Shown in pieces: positions 3,948 to 8,239 of a DNA stretch of 8,239 nucleotides (position 1 is the stretch's first letter; each line of letters begins with the position of its first letter). Position numbers and translations under genes: made by a program. The DNA is from Mycobacterium sp. (GTDB lineage Bacteria; Actinomycetota; Actinomycetes; Mycobacteriales; Mycobacteriaceae): positions 1-8,239 of the forward strand of contig JAGQTR010000246.1 in NCBI GenBank assembly GCA_020438915.1, read 5' to 3'. The notes under the pieces were generated by a model. That model searched no databases. It saw only the letters and a program-made list of their open reading frames with translations, and had not been told where the DNA came from.

Positions 3948-6631
3948 AGTTGCACCGGTTGATCCTGACGAACTACCGCGGCATCAGCCACCGTGACATC
4001 GAGTTCCCCGATCACGGCATTGTCATAGTCAGCGGCGCCAACGAATCGGGCAAGTCATCGATGCTGGAGGCGCTGGACCTGTTGCTGGAGGCCAAGGACC
4101 GATCGACCAAGAAGGAGGTCAAACAGGTCAAGCCCACCCACGCCGATGTCGGCGCCGAGGTCACGGCTGAGATCTCGACCGGCCCTTATCGGTTCATGTA
4201 CCGAAAGCGGTTCCACAAGCGCGCCGAGACCGAGTTGACGCTGATGGCGCCGCGGCGTGAGCAACTCACCGGTGACGAAGCCCACGATCGGGTGCGGGCC
4301 ATGCTCACCGAGACCGTCGACCTGGATTTGTGGCAGGCGCAGCGGGTGCTGCAGTCGGCGCCGACCACGGCCGCGGATCTGTCGGGATGCAACGCGTTGT
4401 CCCGAGCGCTCGACGTGGTTGCCGGTGAGGTCGACGGCACGGTGGTGAACGGCACTGCCGAGAACGGCGCCGTCGATGGCGGGGGCGTTGACACCCTGCT
4501 GATCGACCGGATCGATCAGGAGTACCGCCGCTACTTCACCTCGACGGGGCGCCCCACCGGAGAATGGGCTGCCGCCACCAAGAGGTTGCAGGCCAGCGGC
4601 GAGGACGTGGCCCGCTACGCCGCGGCGATCGCCGAGGTTGACGAGGCCCTGCGATGCCACGCCGCGCTGACCGATGAGCTGGCCGCACTGGAGGGCGAAA
4701 GCGGCCGTGCCACCGAGCGACTCGCGCTCGCCCGCGCCGCTGCGGAGTCGGTGGCCACGCTGAATGCTGAGCTCGAGCAGGCCACCGTGGTCGCTGATGC
4801 GGCCACGTCGACGCATGCCGCGTCGCTGGCGGCACTGACCGAGCGCCGCCGCTCACGAGCCGATATCGACACTCGGACGGCGGCGATCGTGGACCTGCAC
4901 GTCGCCTCCGAGGAAGCGGCAGCGGCACTGGCTACCGCCCGCGAGGCGCAGGAGGATGCCGACGTGACAGCGGTGCAGGCTCGGTCGGCGCTGGAGGACA
5001 GCCAGGAGCGCGTCGACGCCGCACGCAGCGCCCTGCAGCGACTCGCAGACCGCGACCTTGTCGCGAGTCTCACAGCTCGGATCAACGCACTGGAGTCCCA
5101 TGAGCGTGACCTCGATATGGTCCAGCGCGACCTCGCGGAGATCATGCTGACCGGTCAGCTGATGCAGACCATCGAAGATGCCGCCGGTGCGGTCGGCCGC
5201 GCCACCGCCGCCGCCGAACAAGCCTGCGCCCAGATCGAGCTGGTCGCAGCGGCCGACCTGGAGTTGCGCATCGGTGGCGAACCCGTCGCGCTGCCCGCGG
5301 GTGGCACGTGGTCGGCGGCGCTGCGCGGGCCTACCGGGGTCGAGGTTCCCGGCGTGCTCTCTGTGCAGGTGACCCCGGGTGTTCCGGCCGCAGCCTCGGC
5401 GGCAGCCCTCGACACCGCACAGGCAGCGTTGTCGGCCGCGTTGCAGCAGGCCGGTGTGGCCGATCTCGCGGCGGCGCGGGTGCTCGACGGGCGACGTCGT
5501 GACCTGCTCAGCGCAGCGGAGCGGCTGCGCGGGATCCTGGATGCGCTGACCGGGCAGGGGAACGCCGATGACCTGCGCGCACGGCTGTCTGAGCTGCGCA
5601 CCGACGCATCGGTCGATGATGGTGTGCCGGGCGCCACGATGGCACCACGCGATCCCGCTGAGCTGCGGGCCGAGCTCGACGCGGCCACCGCAGCCCATCA
5701 CCGGGCGGTACTGGACTGCGAGACGCACCGCAAGGTTGCCGAGGAGGCGGCCAAGCTGCTCGCCGAGCGTGGGGTGGGGGCGGCCCGCGCCAAAGAAAAG
5801 CTTGAGGCCGCCCAAGCGGAGCTGGCCCTGGCAGAACAGCGGCTCGCCACCCAGCGTGAGGCCGCCGGTGATGACCAGTTGGTCGACAAAGCTGAGGCCG
5901 ACGCCGAGGTGTCGGCGAGGGCTCAGGCGCTGGTCGCCAGGCTTGGCAACGAACTGGCCAGCCAGCAGCCAGAACTCGTCGCCGCCGAGCTCGCGGACGC
6001 AGAGCGCGCTGCCGTGGGTATCCAGCAGCGTCACGACCAGGCGACCGCGGCGCTACGAGAGGTCGCCATCCAGTTGAAGGTGTACGGCACCGAGGGGCGA
6101 AAGAGCAGGCTGGATGCCGCCGAGTCCGACTACCAGCACGCCGAAGCAGAGTTCCGGCGCGTGCAACGTCGAGCCCGGGCCGCACACCTACTCAGGACGG
6201 TCGTGGGCCGGCACCGCGATGCCATGCGGCAGCGCTACGTGGACCCGTTCCGCGGTGAGGTGGAACGCTTGGGGCGGCTGGTGTTCGGCGAGAGCTTCGA
6301 GGTCGACGTCGACAGCGAGTTACGCATTGGACACCGCACGCTGTCGGGGTGCACCGTCCCGTACGAGTCGCTGTCCGGGGGCGCCAAGGAGCAGCTGGGC
6401 ATCGTCGCGAGGCTGGCCGGTGCCGCGCTGGTGGCCAAGGAGGACAGTGTGCCGGTCGTGATCGATGACGCACTCGGGTTCACCGACGCGCAACGGCTGA
6501 CCAAGATGGCCGACGTGTTCGATGCGGTGGCAAGCGACAGCCAGGTCATCATCCTGACGTGTAGTCCGCAGCGCTATGCCGGTGTCCGCTGCGCCCAGCG
6601 CATCGAGCTGAGCGCGACCGGGTCTGATTGA
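3944..6631 (+). CDS. SbcC/Rad50-like (YhaN-like) coiled-coil ATPase
   Basis: This 895-residue ATPase is the expected partner of the preceding nuclease. The N-terminal head carries Walker A GANESGKS (31-38) and a Q-loop candidate, Q137 in RVLQSAP. Long Ala/Glu/Arg-rich coiled coils span about 200-435 and 480-760. The C-terminal head has the ABC signature LSGGAKEQ (810-817) and Walker B VPVVIDDALG (836-845), with DD rather than the common DE, as in RecF/YhaN-type ATPases. It then has IILTCSPQRY (869-878), where S874 sits where related proteins often have a switch His. No CxxC occurs, so the Rad50 zinc hook is absent. Mid-coil residues 440-479 are Gly/Pro/Val-rich and probably form a small beta domain. 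Residues 163-183 are a low-complexity Gly/Asn/Val/Asp loop. The start ATG overlaps the upstream stop by four bases, with a G-rich AGGGGGG (3931-3937) six bases ahead. By synteny it matches Rv1278. Confidence 0.92.
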   Translation: MKLHRLILTNYRGISHRDIEFPDHGIVIVSGANESGKSSMLEALDLLLEAKDRSTKKEVKQVKPTHADVGAEVTAEISTGPYRFMYRKRFHKRAETELTLMAPRREQLTGDEAHDRVRAMLTETVDLDLWQAQRVLQSAPTTAADLSGCNALSRALDVVAGEVDGTVVNGTAENGAVDGGGVDTLLIDRIDQEYRRYFTSTGRPTGEWAAATKRLQASGEDVARYAAAIAEVDEALRCHAALTDELAALEGESGRATERLALARAAAESVATLNAELEQATVVADAATSTHAASLAALTERRRSRADIDTRTAAIVDLHVASEEAAAALATAREAQEDADVTAVQARSALEDSQERVDAARSALQRLADRDLVASLTARINALESHERDLDMVQRDLAEIMLTGQLMQTIEDAAGAVGRATAAAEQACAQIELVAAADLELRIGGEPVALPAGGTWSAALRGPTGVEVPGVLSVQVTPGVPAAASAAALDTAQAALSAALQQAGVADLAAARVLDGRRRDLLSAAERLRGILDALTGQGNADDLRARLSELRTDASVDDGVPGATMAPRDPAELRAELDAATAAHHRAVLDCETHRKVAEEAAKLLAERGVGAARAKEKLEAAQAELALAEQRLATQREAAGDDQLVDKAEADAEVSARAQALVARLGNELASQQPELVAAELADAERAAVGIQQRHDQATAALREVAIQLKVYGTEGRKSRLDAAESDYQHAEAEFRRVQRRARAAHLLRTVVGRHRDAMRQRYVDPFRGEVERLGRLVFGESFEVDVDSELRIGHRTLSGCTVPYESLSGGAKEQLGIVARLAGAALVAKEDSVPVVIDDALGFTDAQRLTKMADVFDAVASDSQVIILTCSPQRYAGVRCAQRIELSATGSD

Positions 6632-6671
6632 CCGCTTGGTCTGATCGACTGCTCGGCGGTCGGCAGGTGTC

Positions 6672-6685
6672 TAGACTCCCGCTCG
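6672..6685 (+). promoter_or_regulatory. Candidate -10 box and leaderless start of the GMC oxidoreductase gene
   Basis: TAGACT (6672-6677) fits TAnnnT, and 7 bases separate it from the GTG at 6685. No Shine-Dalgarno is present. This suggests the oxidoreductase can be transcribed independently of the upstream nuclease operon, although read-through across the 53-base gap is also possible. Confidence 0.5.
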
Positions 6686-8226
6686 TGGAAGCCGATTACG
6701 TCATCGTGGGAACAGGTTCTGCCGGCGCCGTCGTAGCCAACCGTCTGAGCTCGGATCCCTCGGTGCAGGTGGTCGTGCTGGAAGCGGGCACGCGGGACAA
6801 GGACAAGTTCGTCCACATCCCCGCCGCGTTCGGCCAACTGTTTCGGGGTCCGCTCGATTGGGACTATCTGACCGAGCCACAACCGGGACTGGGCGGACGC
6901 CGGATCTACTGGCCCCGGGGCAAGATGCTCGGCGGTTCGTCCTCGATGAACGCGATGATGTGGGTGCGCGGGTTCGCCGCAGATTACGACGAGTGGGGCG
7001 AGCACGCCGGCGAAGAATGGGATTACGCCCACCTCGAGCCCTACCTGCGGGTCATCGAATCGGGGCCGCTGGTCATCTCGCGTCAGCGTAGCCCGCGCGC
7101 CTCGACGGGTGATTGGCTGACCGCAGTACAGCAATGCGGTTTCGGCGTGGAGGCGCCCAACCAGGCTGAGCCACAGGGGTTCTGCCAAACATTGGTCACT
7201 CAACGTCGGGGTGCCCGGTGGAGCACCGCCGACGCCTATCTGAAGCCGATCAGCAAACGCAAAAACCTGACGGTGTTGACCGAGGCCACCGCGACCCGGG
7301 TGGTGTTCGCCGGGGACCGTGCGATCGGCGTCGAGTTCGATGGCAAAAATGGCCGTACCGTGGCCACCGCCCGTCGCGAAGTGGTGCTGTGCGCCGGGGC
7401 CGTCAACACCCCACAACTGCTCATGCTGTCTGGAGTCGGTGACCGCGATCAGCTCACCACCCACGGGATCGCCAGCATCGCAGACTCGCCGGAGGTGGGC
7501 GCCAATCTGCTCGACCATCTGGTCATACCGCTCGGTTTCGACGTGCCTTACGACTCGTTGTTCGACGCGCAGAAGCCCGTGGAACTGGCGAACTACCTGG
7601 TGCGACGCCGGGGCATGCTCACTTCGAATGTGGGCGAGGCCTACGGTTTCGTCCGCAGTCGTCCGGATCTGGAGTTACCCGATCTCGAGCTCATCTTCGC
7701 TCCCGCACCATATTTCGACGAGGGAATCGGTGACCCCTACGTCGGCCACGCCGTCGTGATGGGCCCCATCCTGCTCAAGCCGCAGAGCCGGGGAACGATC
7801 ACGCTGGCCACCGCCGACCCCCACGACAAGCCGCTGATCGACCCCCGATACCTGACCGACGAGGCCGGGGCTGATCGGGCGGCGTTGATGGCGGGACTGC
7901 GCATCTGTGCCGATATCGCCCGTGCGCCGGCACTGCGGGGCACGATCGGCAGAGTCGCCCGGCCGCTGGACTCCACCGATCTCGATGACGAAACACTTTC
8001 CAGAGCAGTGGATTCCCTGTCGCACACGCTGTATCACCCGGTAGGCACCTGCCGGATGGGCAGCGACGCCGCCAGCGTCGTCGACCCCGAATTGCGGGTC
8101 CGCGGCGTGACGGCGCTGCGGGTAGCCGACGCGTCGGTGATGCCGGCGATAATCCGGGGCCACACCCACGCACCCAGCGTGCTGATCGGTGAGAAGGCCG
8201 CCGACCTCATCCGCCGCGCCCGGTAA
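6685..8226 (+). CDS. GMC-family FAD-dependent oxidoreductase (choline dehydrogenase-like)
   Basis: This 513-residue cytosolic flavoenzyme oxidises an unknown alcohol-type substrate. The N-terminus has the FAD Rossmann motif G9-x-G11-xx-G14 (GTGSAG) with E33 in VVVLEAG as the likely ribose-binding acid. GMC signature 1 lies at WPRGKMLGGSSSMNAMMWVRG (76-96, described in two parts around GGSSS) and signature 2 at GAVNTPQLLMLSGVG (238-252). The catalytic pair is H451 in YHPVGTCRMG and H495 in GHTHAPS, where many relatives have Asn. GTG 6685 is chosen because it lies a few residues before the FAD-binding strand and just after a TAnnnT box. The frame opens earlier at TTG 6628, overlapping the upstream stop, but those 19 extra residues look non-native. 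By synteny it matches M. tuberculosis Rv1279 (about 528 residues). The loop around 121-131 is shorter than usual. Choline is not established as the substrate, and no mycofactocin genes are visible nearby. Confidence 0.93.
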   Translation: MEADYVIVGTGSAGAVVANRLSSDPSVQVVVLEAGTRDKDKFVHIPAAFGQLFRGPLDWDYLTEPQPGLGGRRIYWPRGKMLGGSSSMNAMMWVRGFAADYDEWGEHAGEEWDYAHLEPYLRVIESGPLVISRQRSPRASTGDWLTAVQQCGFGVEAPNQAEPQGFCQTLVTQRRGARWSTADAYLKPISKRKNLTVLTEATATRVVFAGDRAIGVEFDGKNGRTVATARREVVLCAGAVNTPQLLMLSGVGDRDQLTTHGIASIADSPEVGANLLDHLVIPLGFDVPYDSLFDAQKPVELANYLVRRRGMLTSNVGEAYGFVRSRPDLELPDLELIFAPAPYFDEGIGDPYVGHAVVMGPILLKPQSRGTITLATADPHDKPLIDPRYLTDEAGADRAALMAGLRICADIARAPALRGTIGRVARPLDSTDLDDETLSRAVDSLSHTLYHPVGTCRMGSDAASVVDPELRVRGVTALRVADASVMPAIIRGHTHAPSVLIGEKAADLIRRAR

Positions 8227-8239
8227 CCGCGAGCGCGCG

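Noticed and set aside
4055..6185. Long antisense open frames opposite the ATPase gene (4055-4816, 4853-6034, 5508-6185)
   Set aside because: They lie wholly inside a well-supported gene, show no recognisable motifs, and are expected when third-position GC bias keeps the opposite strand free of stops.
6628..6633. TTGACC as a consensus -35 box for the oxidoreductase
   Set aside because: The bases 17-18 further on are GCTCGG/CTCGGC, not a -10 box; the real TAGACT box is 38 bases away. It is also the end of the ATPase gene.
6574..7518. A 314-residue antisense frame opposite the oxidoreductase
   Set aside because: It overlaps a gene with intact GMC motifs, and its translation has no family features; it is a GC-bias shadow.
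1..8239. A novel mobile element, defence island or CRISPR-like system
   Set aside because: No direct repeats, integrase, transposase or compositional shift were seen; the gene order matches a conserved mycobacterial chromosomal block.

Overview
The window is a high-GC actinobacterial chromosome segment, almost certainly from a mycobacterium (Mycobacterium or Mycolicibacterium). The codon bias, the two DUF3558-type lipoproteins and the gene order all match, from memory, the M. tuberculosis block Rv1273c - lprB (Rv1274) - lprC (Rv1275) - Rv1276c - Rv1277 - Rv1278 - Rv1279. It looks like conserved core chromosome: I see no tRNA, rRNA, CRISPR array, insertion sequence, attachment site or composition break.

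Layout, left to right. (1) Bases 1-819, minus strand: the N-terminal membrane half of an ABC exporter, cut by the window edge. (2) 820-946: a divergent intergenic region. (3) 947-2085, plus strand: two tandem paralogous lipoprotein genes joined by a GTGA overlap. (4) 2109-2672, minus strand: a SixA-type histidine phosphatase, convergent with the lipoproteins. (5) 2673-2798: a divergent intergenic region with a near-consensus RecA-independent (PafBC-type) DNA-damage promoter and a possible 17-residue upstream ORF that stops one base before the next start codon. (6) 2799-6631, plus strand: an SbcD/Mre11-like phosphoesterase and an SbcC/Rad50-like ATPase, joined by an ATGA overlap. (7) 6685-8226, plus strand: a GMC-family FAD oxidoreductase behind its own candidate promoter.

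The functional core is the two-gene nuclease/ATPase operon, with a promoter motif that predicts DNA-damage induction. The pair is not textbook SbcCD. The nuclease has Q and D at two of the seven usual metal-ligand histidine/aspartate/asparagine sites, and the ATPase has no CxxC zinc hook but a small Gly/Pro-rich, probably beta-rich insert in mid-coiled-coil. The lipoproteins probably sit on the outer face of the membrane; their role is unknown. The phosphatase and oxidoreductase are cytosolic enzymes with intact motifs and unknown substrates.

Three genes (lprB, the phosphatase and the oxidoreductase) show a TAnnnT box exactly 7 bases before the preferred start codon. This is the arrangement expected of mycobacterial leaderless mRNAs, and it fixes starts that are shorter than the longest open frames.
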